Of a stretch of 16,575 nt of DNA, positions 7,249 through 14,655 are shown piece after piece. Origin of the DNA: CAZSGN01 sp964606415 (GTDB lineage: Bacteria; Bacteroidota; Bacteroidia; Bacteroidales; JBBRXJ01). Where the stretch lies: the NCBI GenBank assembly GCA_964606415.1, contig CAZSGN010000027.1:1-16575 (forward strand), in the 5' to 3' direction. Under the pieces are notes generated by a model that was given only the letters and a program-made list of their open reading frames with translations, did no database searches and was not told the DNA's origin. Numbering within the stretch: position 1 is the stretch's first letter; every line of letters starts with the position of its first letter. Both the position numbers and the translations under genes were made by a program.

Positions 7249-7869
7249 TTAACTACAGTGACAATTGTTGCTTCCACTTTTCTTGCATCCCTCCGTCAAA
7301 AAATCAACCACCTCAATCTCGCCTCTGGAATAAGGACTGCTTTTCTCATAAATCTCAACATCAAGAAAACCAGCTTTTTGTAATACAGCCCGGTATAAAT
7401 CCTTTCTAATAGCCTGGCTCCAGCAACGAACATCAGCATCACTGCTTTTCTTGAATCTGTCAGGCACTAAATGGGTCGAATAAAAGTCCCGGGCCCAAAA
7501 CCGGCCATCATTCTTCATGATACGCGAGAATTCGTCCCAAATAGAAAAACGATTAACAGAAGGATAAATACAAAATGATATAATACAATCAACCGATTGA
7601 TCAGGAAAAAGAAACTTTTCATTTTGATAGGGGACCATAACTGCACCATCAAGCTCAAAGACCTCTTCACCCCCGGGACAGATAAATAAACGCCCCTTTT
7701 CTCCAATCATTTCAACCGTCTCGTTAAGAACAGATAAATCCGGCATGCCAAACCAAAACACATGGCTGCCTTCTTTCAGCAATGTCTTCCAGGACTGATC
7801 AGCGACAGCAGAACAACAATTCTCTTCTTCAATATTCAACTTGCTAATAATGGTGTTTAGCTGTTCCAT
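7249..7869 (-). CDS. Cys-rich ArsM-like class I methyltransferase homologue with degenerate SAM motif
   Basis: The 206-residue protein resembles the core of arsenite S-adenosylmethionine methyltransferases. FLFPDQSVDCIISFC (86-100) matches the FPD-S-D-IISNC segment, NDGRFWARDF (120-129) the post-motif strand, and RCWSQAIRKDLYRAVLQKAGF (148-168) the C-terminal Cys segment. C100 and C149 fall where ArsM arsenic-binding cysteines lie, and the N-terminal CC pair (18-19) also recalls the family. Motif I, normally a Gly-rich GxGxG loop, reads FGMPDL (40-45), so SAM binding is doubtful. There are nine cysteines, including a C-terminal CHC (203-205). It is shorter than typical ArsM. It lies 124 bp after the thioredoxin/DUF6132 pair. 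It may be a metalloid-binding pseudoenzyme or a divergent methyltransferase of another substrate. Confidence 0.65.
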   Translation of the reverse strand: MEQLNTIISKLNIEEENCCSAVADQSWKTLLKEGSHVFWFGMPDLSVLNETVEMIGEKGRLFICPGGEEVFELDGAVMVPYQNEKFLFPDQSVDCIISFCIYPSVNRFSIWDEFSRIMKNDGRFWARDFYSTHLVPDRFKKSSDADVRCWSQAIRKDLYRAVLQKAGFLDVEIYEKSSPYSRGEIEVVDFLTEGCKKSGSNNCHCS

Positions 7870-7993
7870 GATTAAACCCGGTTACTAAGAACTTGCTTCT
7901 AAATATTTCTCCATAAAGCGAAAAATTAAATGATTCAAACAAATCACAACATTTTATGCTTACTTAGGCAACAATGAATCGTCTCGATGAATG

Positions 7994-8188
7994 CTATTTA
8001 TATGCAAGCAATCCCCCGATAAGTGTCCCGTAAAGAATGCTGCTCCATGGATTTGATGTAATCGGGCATGATCCACTATTACACCCAATAAAATGATAGT
8101 AAGCATAGCCTAATACCCCACCAATAGCAAAGCCAATAAGTAATCTTATAATGGTCTTTTTCTTTATCCGTGCCTTCATTTCTTCCAT
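7994..8188 (-). CDS. Small two-pass membrane protein with conserved Cys pair (DUF6132-like)
   Basis: The 64-residue protein has a basic N-terminus, a first membrane segment (about 13-34), a short loop GCNSGSCPITSNP with C36 and C41, and a second membrane segment (about 49-63). I recall this loop from the uncharacterised Bacteroidota family DUF6132; that assignment is from memory. By the positive-inside rule, the basic N-terminus is probably cytoplasmic and the Cys loop faces the periplasm. It starts 33 bp after the membrane-anchored thioredoxin, so the two are very likely one operon, and the Cys pair is a natural candidate partner for that thioredoxin. Function unknown. Confidence 0.75.
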   Translation of the reverse strand: MEEMKARIKKKTIIRLLIGFAIGGVLGYAYYHFIGCNSGSCPITSNPWSSILYGTLIGGLLAYK

Positions 8189-8221
8189 ACCACCATCATG
8201 CTTATAAGAAGTTGAAAAAAA

Positions 8222-8740
8222 TTATTTGAGCAGATCATTTTCAATCACATCAACAAGCCCTTGCTCTCCCAATGCACCCGGAGCCATAGATGGCTGTCCT
8301 TCTGAAGGTATAAATAAAAAAGTAGGAATACTGCGCACACCAAAAGCAGCAGATAATTCACGTTCTTTATCAACATCTACTTTGTATATTTTCACTTTAT
8401 CATCATACTGCTTGGATAATTTATCCAAAACAGGTGCCATTTTCTTACAAGGCCCACACCAATCAGCATAAAATTCAATAATAGCCGGTTCAGAGCCTTC
8501 ATACACCCATTCCTCATTTTGTTCATAATTAAACACTTTGGATTTAAAAGTTTTATCGGTCAAATACTCAACCTTGCTTTCACTATTTGATGTCTTGCCC
8601 TGAACTGCATTTTTATTATTTGCCTCTGTACTATTTCCGGTATTATTCCATTGTAATATAAATAAGCCAGCAGCAGCTAATACAACAACAACAATTAATT
8701 TGGTTTTGTGTCTCATGATGTTTTCTTTTAATTTTTTCAT
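8222..8740 (-). CDS. Membrane-anchored periplasmic thioredoxin
   Basis: The 172-residue protein has a basic N-terminus, one membrane segment (about 15-30), a low-complexity Asn/Ser linker (32-55) and a thioredoxin domain. The active site is WCGPC (C95, C98), and the cis-proline motif SIPTF and a thioredoxin-like terminal helix follow. Topology puts the domain in the periplasm, where it reduces disulfides or handles cytochrome, metal or sulfur thiols. An alternative start at 8716 (MRHKTKL) would also leave a normal anchor; I keep the upstream ATG. A good promoter lies at 8806-8837. It is the first gene of the pair with the DUF6132-like protein. Confidence 0.9.
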   Translation of the reverse strand: MKKLKENIMRHKTKLIVVVVLAAAGLFILQWNNTGNSTEANNKNAVQGKTSNSESKVEYLTDKTFKSKVFNYEQNEEWVYEGSEPAIIEFYADWCGPCKKMAPVLDKLSKQYDDKVKIYKVDVDKERELSAAFGVRSIPTFLFIPSEGQPSMAPGALGEQGLVDVIENDLLK

Positions 8741-8805
8741 GTATTTTTTATTTAAAATAAGAATGAACTTTTTTTATTCCCAATTATTTTCAACAAAGTC
8801 ATATG

Positions 8806-8837
8806 CAAATTTATACATATTTACATACATTAACAAA
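8806..8837 (-). promoter_or_regulatory. Putative promoter of the thioredoxin operon
   Basis: On the minus strand TTTG (8834-8837) and TAAATTTG (8806-8813) are 20 bp apart, a close match to the Bacteroidota consensus. The implied 5' UTR is about 60 nt. This is the best promoter match I found in the window. Confidence 0.6.
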
Positions 8838-8961
8838 TTTATTCATGCTTTTTTTCTTCTCAATATCGAATCATTGACTAATAAAATAAAAAACTTATGC
8901 TGTACAAGGGGAATACATGAATGAAGACAGATGTCTGTTAAAAGGACATTCTTTAATCCCC

Positions 8962-9768
8962 TTAAGAAAACAGCAACAGACTTATCGCCATAACAGCCAT
9001 ACCTGCAATCAATCCAAAAATAGCTACATGGTGCTCGCCATATTCCTCAGCTGTCGGTAATAATTCATCCAATGAAATATATACCATAATACCTGCCACC
9101 CCAGCAAAAATAACACCAAAAGCTGCATCATTGAAAAAATTTCTAAGCAAAAAATAACCAAGAACAGCACCAAGCGGCTCAGCAAGTCCGGATGAAAATG
9201 AAAAAAGAAAAGCTTTACGCCGGCTTTTAGTAGCATAATAAATTGGAGTGGAAACAGCAATCCCTTCCGGAATATTATGAATAGCAATAGCTACCGCAAT
9301 GCTAATCCCAAGGGTAGGATCCTGGAGCGCCCCGATAAAAGTTGCCAGTCCTTCGGGGAAATTATGTATGCCAATCGCCAAAGCCGAAAAAAGTCCCATT
9401 CTCTTTAATTTAACTCTTTTTGCTGCCTCAACAGAGGATTCATTAACATTTTTTAATTCATGCGGATTCTCATAAGAAGGGACTAAACGGTCAATAAGGG
9501 CAATAAGGGCAATGCCACAGAAAAAAGCAATCACTGTATATAAATAACCAGTGCCCTCGCCATAAACAACCATAAGGGACTCCCGGGCCTTCATGAAAAT
9601 CTCCACCAAAGAAACGTATATCATCACACCGGCAGAGAAACCCAAAGAGCCAGCCAGGAATCTCGGATTAAACTTCCGGGACATAAACGCCATCACTGAA
9701 CCTATCCCGGTTGAAAGTCCCGCAAAAAGTGTCAGTGCAAAAGCAAAAAAAACTGGATTATCCATCAT
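8962..9768 (-). CDS. zupT: ZIP-family metal transporter (ZupT-type)
   Basis: The 268-residue inner-membrane protein imports divalent metals such as zinc, and in this family often iron, manganese or cobalt as well. The metal-binding motifs HNFPEG (135-140) and HNIPEG (164-169) lie in the central membrane segments, and about eight hydrophobic segments fit the ZIP topology. A cytoplasmic loop at about 96-123 is rich in charged residues. The length is that of a normal ZupT. It lies on the same strand as the thioredoxin gene but 221 bp upstream of it, with that gene's promoter in between, so it is probably a separate unit. It diverges from the YCF48-like gene across 128 bp. Confidence 0.92.
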   Translation of the reverse strand: MMDNPVFFAFALTLFAGLSTGIGSVMAFMSRKFNPRFLAGSLGFSAGVMIYVSLVEIFMKARESLMVVYGEGTGYLYTVIAFFCGIALIALIDRLVPSYENPHELKNVNESSVEAAKRVKLKRMGLFSALAIGIHNFPEGLATFIGALQDPTLGISIAVAIAIHNIPEGIAVSTPIYYATKSRRKAFLFSFSSGLAEPLGAVLGYFLLRNFFNDAAFGVIFAGVAGIMVYISLDELLPTAEEYGEHHVAIFGLIAGMAVMAISLLLFS

Positions 9769-9896
9769 ATCTGCTTATATAATGCTAAAAAACGAAAATA
9801 GTAAAAATCAATTCAATAACCCTTTATCAAACAAAAAAACTTGTATATTAATATTGAGAATAACACGAAAAATAATAAACCATTAATCCATTTCTT

Positions 9897-11111
9897 ATGA
9901 AACAATTATTACTTTTCTTAAGTATTTCTTTCATCACACTAAACTCCGGATTTGCTCAATGGCAAAGTCAAACCAGCAACAGTAGTGCATATCTAACGGG
10001 TGTTCATTTCACAGACCTCACCCATGGCTGGATTGCAGGTACCGGCGGAACCATCTTAAAAACCTCCGATGGAGGAGCAAACTGGAAAACTCAAAACAGC
10101 GGGGTAACAGATGACCTGCGCTCCGTATTTTTTATTAACAGAAATGAAGGCTGGGTTGCCGGAGACAAAGAAACCATTTTAAAAACCCTGGATGGCGGGC
10201 AAACATGGAAAAAAGACTCACTGGAACCTTTTCAGGAGGTAGACTTCAGAGACATATACTGTATCGGGCAATGGTGTATAGCTGGTGGCGTTGGCGGTGA
10301 TATCTACTATACCAACAAAGAGCTTAATGCATGGATCCCTCGTGCGTCAACATCCGGGAATATTCACGCGCTCTTTTTTAATGATACCCTCAACGGATGG
10401 ATGGCTAAGCAGACTTCTGATGGAATAAAATACACAAACAATGGGGGGCAATCCTGGACAGGACCTGCGATAAGCACAGCAGATATGTGGTCTGTGTTCA
10501 GCACCTCGCCTCAAAGAGCCTGGATAGGAAATACAGGGGGCTCTGTTTACATGACTTCAGATAGTGGACAAACATGGGATATTCATTATTCAGGAAACAC
10601 ATCAGAAATCAATGGCATTTATTTTACTTCTGTTGATACAGGATGGCTTATGCAAAAAGACGGCAGCATATACACCAGCATTGACACCGGGAAATCATGG
10701 CAACTTGATAATGCGCCTTTTGGAGATTCTTTCTTTGGCTATTATGTCTTAGACAATGACCACCAATGGGCGGTTGGTTCCGGCGGACAAATTTATGCCT
10801 CATTTGATGCAAGCCAAATTGTTTCATCCGGAGCGAGCACCAACCCTAAACCCCAGATAACCATTAATCCAAATCCATTAACAACAAATAGTACACTGGA
10901 TATCTTTTCTCCGGGAAAGACAGAAACATTCCTGATTACTATCATGACAACAAAAGGAACAATTATATGGGAAGGCGTTCAACAGGTTAAAGGCGAAAAA
11001 TCCATCCCTCTTAACGACCAAATGACCCGGGCACTAAAATCACCCGGAACTTATTTTTGTCGCGTATCATGGAGCCAAAACCATCTAACCCTGCCAATTA
11101 TTATAAATTAA
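9897..11111 (+). CDS. YCF48-like seven-bladed beta-propeller, T9SS-secreted
   Basis: The 404-residue protein has a Sec signal peptide (1-20, ending GFA), then repeated blades of the form GW-(A)G--G-I--T-DGG--W at about 44-63, 85-104, 125-146 (degenerate), 167-187, 208-227, 249-268 and 290-304, suggesting a seven-bladed propeller of the YCF48/BNR class. A type IX sorting domain occupies about 322-404 (INPNPLTTN start, GTYFCRVSW near the end), so it is exported across the outer membrane and anchored or released. Function is unknown; such propellers in this phylum are typically surface binding or assembly factors. The Ni-SOD gene follows 55 bp downstream on the same strand but has its own candidate -7 box. 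Confidence 0.87.
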   Translation: MKQLLLFLSISFITLNSGFAQWQSQTSNSSAYLTGVHFTDLTHGWIAGTGGTILKTSDGGANWKTQNSGVTDDLRSVFFINRNEGWVAGDKETILKTLDGGQTWKKDSLEPFQEVDFRDIYCIGQWCIAGGVGGDIYYTNKELNAWIPRASTSGNIHALFFNDTLNGWMAKQTSDGIKYTNNGGQSWTGPAISTADMWSVFSTSPQRAWIGNTGGSVYMTSDSGQTWDIHYSGNTSEINGIYFTSVDTGWLMQKDGSIYTSIDTGKSWQLDNAPFGDSFFGYYVLDNDHQWAVGSGGQIYASFDASQIVSSGASTNPKPQITINPNPLTTNSTLDIFSPGKTETFLITIMTTKGTIIWEGVQQVKGEKSIPLNDQMTRALKSPGTYFCRVSWSQNHLTLPIIIN

Positions 11112-11136
11112 GGCATCATTTTTGCAGGGTTTTATT

Positions 11137-11144
11137 TAAATTTG
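11137..11144 (+). promoter_or_regulatory. Candidate -7 box for the Ni-SOD gene
   Basis: TAAATTTG matches TAnnTTTG and ends 22 nt before the ATG at 11167. No TTG sits at the preferred distance; TTTG at 11121-11124 is only 12 bp away. It suggests that sodN can be transcribed independently of the upstream gene. Confidence 0.35.
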
Positions 11145-11166
11145 TTCTAAATAAAAAAGATGGATT

Positions 11167-11625
11167 ATGAAAACAAAAATCATTTTATTAGCAGGCATCC
11201 TATTGTCCATAGCAACAAATAAAGGATATGGCCACTGCGAAATTCCGTGTGGCATTTATGATGATTCACTGCGTGTGGAACTGATCAAAGAACATATCCG
11301 GACGATTGAAAAATCGATGGATCAAATTATTGAACTACAAGAAAACAACGAGATCAATTACAACCAGCTTGTCAGATGGATTACCAATAAAGAAGACCAT
11401 GCCAATAAGATTCAGGACATTGTCAGTCAGTACTTTCTTCACCAAAGGCTCAAATATAAAGAAGAAGGCGAAGCAGGGCGTGACAAATACATTGATCAGC
11501 TAACCACGATGCACCAGTTATCTGTTTACGCAATGAAAAGCAAACAAACAACAAATATGGAATATATCCAAAAAATGAGAGAAACCATCAAACGGTTTGA
11601 AGGTCTTTATTTTCATAAACATTAA
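11167..11625 (+). CDS. sodN: Nickel superoxide dismutase with Sec signal peptide
   Basis: The enzyme converts superoxide to O2 and H2O2. The 152-residue chain contains the diagnostic nickel hook HCEIPCGIY (23-31), where His1, Cys2 and Cys6 of the mature protein bind nickel. The rest is helical, with a family-like segment LVRWITNKEDHANKIQDIV (48 residues after the hook region). The first 22 residues form a signal peptide (KTK, then a hydrophobic core) whose likely cleavage, after GYG, leaves His23 as the N-terminus. In classical Ni-SODs the hook is exposed by cutting a short propeptide with the protease SodX; none is encoded here. The mature protein would be 130 residues, slightly longer than the 117 of Streptomyces, and periplasmic or secreted. 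Hook identity is certain; its export is inferred. Confidence 0.9.
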   Translation: MKTKIILLAGILLSIATNKGYGHCEIPCGIYDDSLRVELIKEHIRTIEKSMDQIIELQENNEINYNQLVRWITNKEDHANKIQDIVSQYFLHQRLKYKEEGEAGRDKYIDQLTTMHQLSVYAMKSKQTTNMEYIQKMRETIKRFEGLYFHKH

Positions 11626-11680
11626 TAATTCTCACAACCATTTTATAATGAAGAAAAAATAAACATAAAAACATTTTTTT

Positions 11681-11688
11681 TAATTTTG
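11681..11688 (+). promoter_or_regulatory. Candidate -7 box for the histidine kinase gene
   Basis: TAATTTTG matches TAnnTTTG and ends 32 nt before the ATG at 11721. No convincing -33 TTG is seen at the usual spacing, so it is a weak prediction. Confidence 0.35.
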
Positions 11689-11720
11689 GCATGCTGTATA
11701 ATCACTAACCTTTCTTCAGC

Positions 11721-12908
11721 ATGGAGTATGAGAAGCTTAACAGGGAGGAATTAATTAACCTTCTTAAAAAAAAAGAAGACCATATTGAAGAGCTTCAAAG
11801 CCAATTATCGGAACTTGAAGCGTTCAAATTTCCATGGGCTGGGAATCTGGGACATTGGTACTGGGATTTTAAAGAGAACAAAGTAACATTCAACGAATTA
11901 AAGGCACTTACTTTAGGATATACCAAGGAAGAATTGCCTGAAAAGGTTGGTTTTGAGTTTTTCACAGATAAACTCCACCCCGATGATTATGAGCGGGTCA
12001 TGCAAAGCATGCGTGATCATCTTGAAGGACGCTCGCCGGCATATGAGGTTGAATACCGAATCCATACAAAAGAAGGTGGCTATAAATGGTATTATGACAG
12101 AGGCACCATCCTGTCCCGCGACATAGAAGGAAAGCCGGAATACCTGGCAGGCATCGTATTCGATATTTCAGAACAAAAACAAATTGAAGAAAATTTAAAA
12201 AGCCTGAATGAACAACTAAACAAGGAATTAAGCAACAAAAACAAATTTTTTTCTATCCTGTCTCACGATCTCAGAGGCCCCTTGTCAACTATAAATGAAT
12301 TAATCTCGTTCATCATTAGCCGGTACGACCAATACGATTCAAAAAAGATTTATGAATTCATCCTCAATATGCACCAATCACTCGGTTCAATTGCAGAACT
12401 GACAGAAAACCTGTTTCTTTGGTCAAGAATACAAAAAGAGGATATTGAATTTCAGCCGGAAGAGCTTAATCCTGAAGATGTCATTGCTAACAACATCAAT
12501 TTATTAAAAGAACAAGCGGAGAAAAAAAATGTTTCAATCGATAATAAAAACGGGATCCATCAAATCATTTTAACAGATAAAATGATGCTGAATTTTATAA
12601 TCAGGAATCTTTTATCCAACGCGATAAAATTCAGTTTCCCGAATGGAAAAATTGTGATAACAGCAAGGGAAGAAAACGATCATGCCTTAATAAGCATTAA
12701 AGATAATGGCCCGGGAATTCCCGAAGAAACGATTCCTAAATTATTTACTCCCGAAAACAAAATAACAACAGAGGGGACTTCCGGGGAAAAAGGTAGTGGG
12801 CTGGGGCTGGTTCTGTGTAAAGAATTTGCCAATAAAAGTGGCGGAGACATAAAAGTTAAAAGCGAAAAAGGCAAAGGATCTACATTTACTATTATGCTTC
12901 CATTATAA
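11721..12908 (+). CDS. PAS-domain sensor histidine kinase
   Basis: The 395-residue protein starts with a short coiled coil (about 5-35), then a PAS_3-type domain (about 40-150, with LHPDDYERV and YRIHTKEGGYKWYYDRG), a coiled linker, a HisKA domain with phospho-acceptor H182 in SHDLRGPL, and a HATPase_c domain with the N box NLLSNAIKFS, the G1 box DNGPGIP and the G2 box GSGLGLVL. No membrane segment is visible, so it is likely a soluble sensor of a cytoplasmic signal or ligand. No response regulator lies beside it, so its partner is elsewhere. It starts 95 bp after sodN; shared regulation is possible but not shown. Confidence 0.92.
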   Translation: MEYEKLNREELINLLKKKEDHIEELQSQLSELEAFKFPWAGNLGHWYWDFKENKVTFNELKALTLGYTKEELPEKVGFEFFTDKLHPDDYERVMQSMRDHLEGRSPAYEVEYRIHTKEGGYKWYYDRGTILSRDIEGKPEYLAGIVFDISEQKQIEENLKSLNEQLNKELSNKNKFFSILSHDLRGPLSTINELISFIISRYDQYDSKKIYEFILNMHQSLGSIAELTENLFLWSRIQKEDIEFQPEELNPEDVIANNINLLKEQAEKKNVSIDNKNGIHQIILTDKMMLNFIIRNLLSNAIKFSFPNGKIVITAREENDHALISIKDNGPGIPEETIPKLFTPENKITTEGTSGEKGSGLGLVLCKEFANKSGGDIKVKSEKGKGSTFTIMLPL

Positions 12909-12984
12909 GCTTCTTAAATATCAATAATGATAATATTTCACCCGATCATGCAAGTTAATATAACCAACATAATAAGGCATGCTA

Positions 12985-14508
12985 TCAATAAATCTCCACT
13001 TCCTCATCAACATCCTGATCCTCAAATAGCCGATCATGGTGCTTAATATTAATGTTTTCTGATTTTTCGACAATTATTTCCGGACGTGGGTCATCTTTGC
13101 TGACAATCACTACCCCGCTAACCCATAAACCATCAACATACCTGAACTCAAAACCGGAAGCGGGATAATAAACCTTTTTTCCCCAGAATCCAGACCATCC
13201 GGCATTTTCAGTTTTATCTTCCAAATAGTCCAGTTGAGTAACAGAAGTATCATAAGCACTATCATATTCAATAAAAATATTATCTAATTTGATATTCTCA
13301 AGCGGAAATCCTTCCATACCCATAATGGTAGAATTAGCAGTCGCCTTTGCTCCCACTGCCCGAAAATTAGATATGGTCACATTTTTAATGGTTCCCGGAT
13401 CCATTGTGCTATCTCTTCGGCCTTCTGAATAAAGCCATTGCCTTTGAGCCGTATGGAGATAAACAGGCGAAGGCAATCCCTGGCACAACACGTTACTAAT
13501 GGTCACTCCATCAATGACTCCTCCATCATTGGTATTGATTGAAATCCCTGCCCCTAATCTGCGTGGCACCAACTCAGAGAAAGGTTTAGCACCCTCCTCC
13601 GGCCATTCGGGGCGTTCTTTAGTAGGTTTCAAAAGCACATTATTAATCATGATATTACTCATATCCCCTTCTGTTTCCGAGCCAAACTGGATACACCGGG
13701 TTTCGCTGGCAAAAGTGCAATTCTGCACAAGAATATTTTTATTGGGCGCACAGCCCTTGGTTTTAAAAACCAAAGCATCATCTCCCACATCCACCTTACA
13801 GTTCTGGATAGTCACATCCCTGCAGGAATTAATATCAATCCCATCATCATTGGCATTGGCATGACCATAAATAGCTAAATTATCCAAATGAACATCCTCA
13901 CAATTCTCTAAATGCAAATGCCAAAACTGGGTATACTGAAGAGAAACATCCCGCATCAGAACATCACGACAACTTATAAACTGTACTAAGCGAGGCCGTT
14001 TTGGTTTATGCCATGCACCGGAGGAATCAACAGTTACTTTAAAATCCTCTCCTTTCCCACCATTCCCATCAATAATTCCTGATCCTGTTATACTGATATT
14101 ATTTGCCTGATTCGCAATAATAAAAGCAAATCTTTCATGCGCATCAATTACTTCATGGCCTCCATAATCTCTCCCATAAGAAGTATAATCAACCTTAATA
14201 AAATCATAATCCTTCAACTTATCACTGGCCGCCAATTTCGCACCATTCGACAAATGAAGGTTTACATTACTTTTTAATTCAATCGACCCTAACAGGTATA
14301 TACCAGCAGGAACAACAACGCTGCCTCCACCATTCTCCGAACATTCATCAATGGCTTTTTGAAAAGCCTGCGTCGTCAATGCAGAACTGTCATTAACCGC
14401 CCCATAGTGCAGTACATTATAAATAGATTCATTTCCCGGGCGCTGTGAGCAACTTACAAGAATCAATAAAAAAAGAAACGTAGCAAAGTCAACTAATATA
14501 CGATTCAT
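12985..14508 (-). CDS. GH28-like (polygalacturonase-fold) beta-helix lipoprotein, copy 3
   Basis: From this start the chain has 507 residues, with a clean lipoprotein signal MNRILVDF and LVSC (Cys20), then YNVLHYGAVNDS, GGGSVVVPAGIY and beta-helix coils. An upstream in-frame ATG at 14544 would add MKMYFYKKNNNN, encoded by an A/AAT-rich tract; I prefer the ATG at 14508. The acid residues are kept (D222 in NDDGID, D243/D244 in GDDA). The GHG position reads ETR and the RIK position lies in GAGISINT, so the usual His and Arg/Lys are lost. Its C-terminal part differs from the tandem pair. It lies 147 bp downstream of the 14656-16413 gene on the same strand, with no strong terminator between, so they may be one transcript. 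Its 3' end converges on the histidine kinase gene. Confidence 0.8.
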   Translation of the reverse strand: MNRILVDFATFLFLLILVSCSQRPGNESIYNVLHYGAVNDSSALTTQAFQKAIDECSENGGGSVVVPAGIYLLGSIELKSNVNLHLSNGAKLAASDKLKDYDFIKVDYTSYGRDYGGHEVIDAHERFAFIIANQANNISITGSGIIDGNGGKGEDFKVTVDSSGAWHKPKRPRLVQFISCRDVLMRDVSLQYTQFWHLHLENCEDVHLDNLAIYGHANANDDGIDINSCRDVTIQNCKVDVGDDALVFKTKGCAPNKNILVQNCTFASETRCIQFGSETEGDMSNIMINNVLLKPTKERPEWPEEGAKPFSELVPRRLGAGISINTNDGGVIDGVTISNVLCQGLPSPVYLHTAQRQWLYSEGRRDSTMDPGTIKNVTISNFRAVGAKATANSTIMGMEGFPLENIKLDNIFIEYDSAYDTSVTQLDYLEDKTENAGWSGFWGKKVYYPASGFEFRYVDGLWVSGVVIVSKDDPRPEIIVEKSENINIKHHDRLFEDQDVDEEVEIY

Positions 14509-14655
14509 ATTATTATTATTTTTTTTGTAAAAATACATTTTCATCCGAAATTACCATAAAACAATTTGTTCTTTATAATAAAAAATTTTCGGATAAATGA
14601 GCAATTTCCGGGAAAGGCATAACGCATCCAGATGGGACATTATGGACAGACACTT

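Noticed and set aside
8929..8942. Palindrome around ACAGATGTCTGT after zupT
   Set aside because: The loop would be too small for a stable hairpin and no T tract follows.
9769..9896. Promoter pair in the divergent zupT / YCF48-like gap
   Set aside because: Only near-matches to TAnnTTTG (TAATATTG, TATTTTCG) occur, without a correctly spaced TTG.
12909..12984. Terminator between the convergent kinase and GH28-like copy 3 genes
   Set aside because: Only a weak, bulged AT-rich pairing around AAATAT / ATATTT is present, without a solid stem.
14543..14594. 8-bp inverted repeat ATCCGAAA / TTTCGGAT before GH28-like copy 3
   Set aside because: The arms are 36 bp apart and short; it may be chance in AT-rich DNA, so I do not call an operator.
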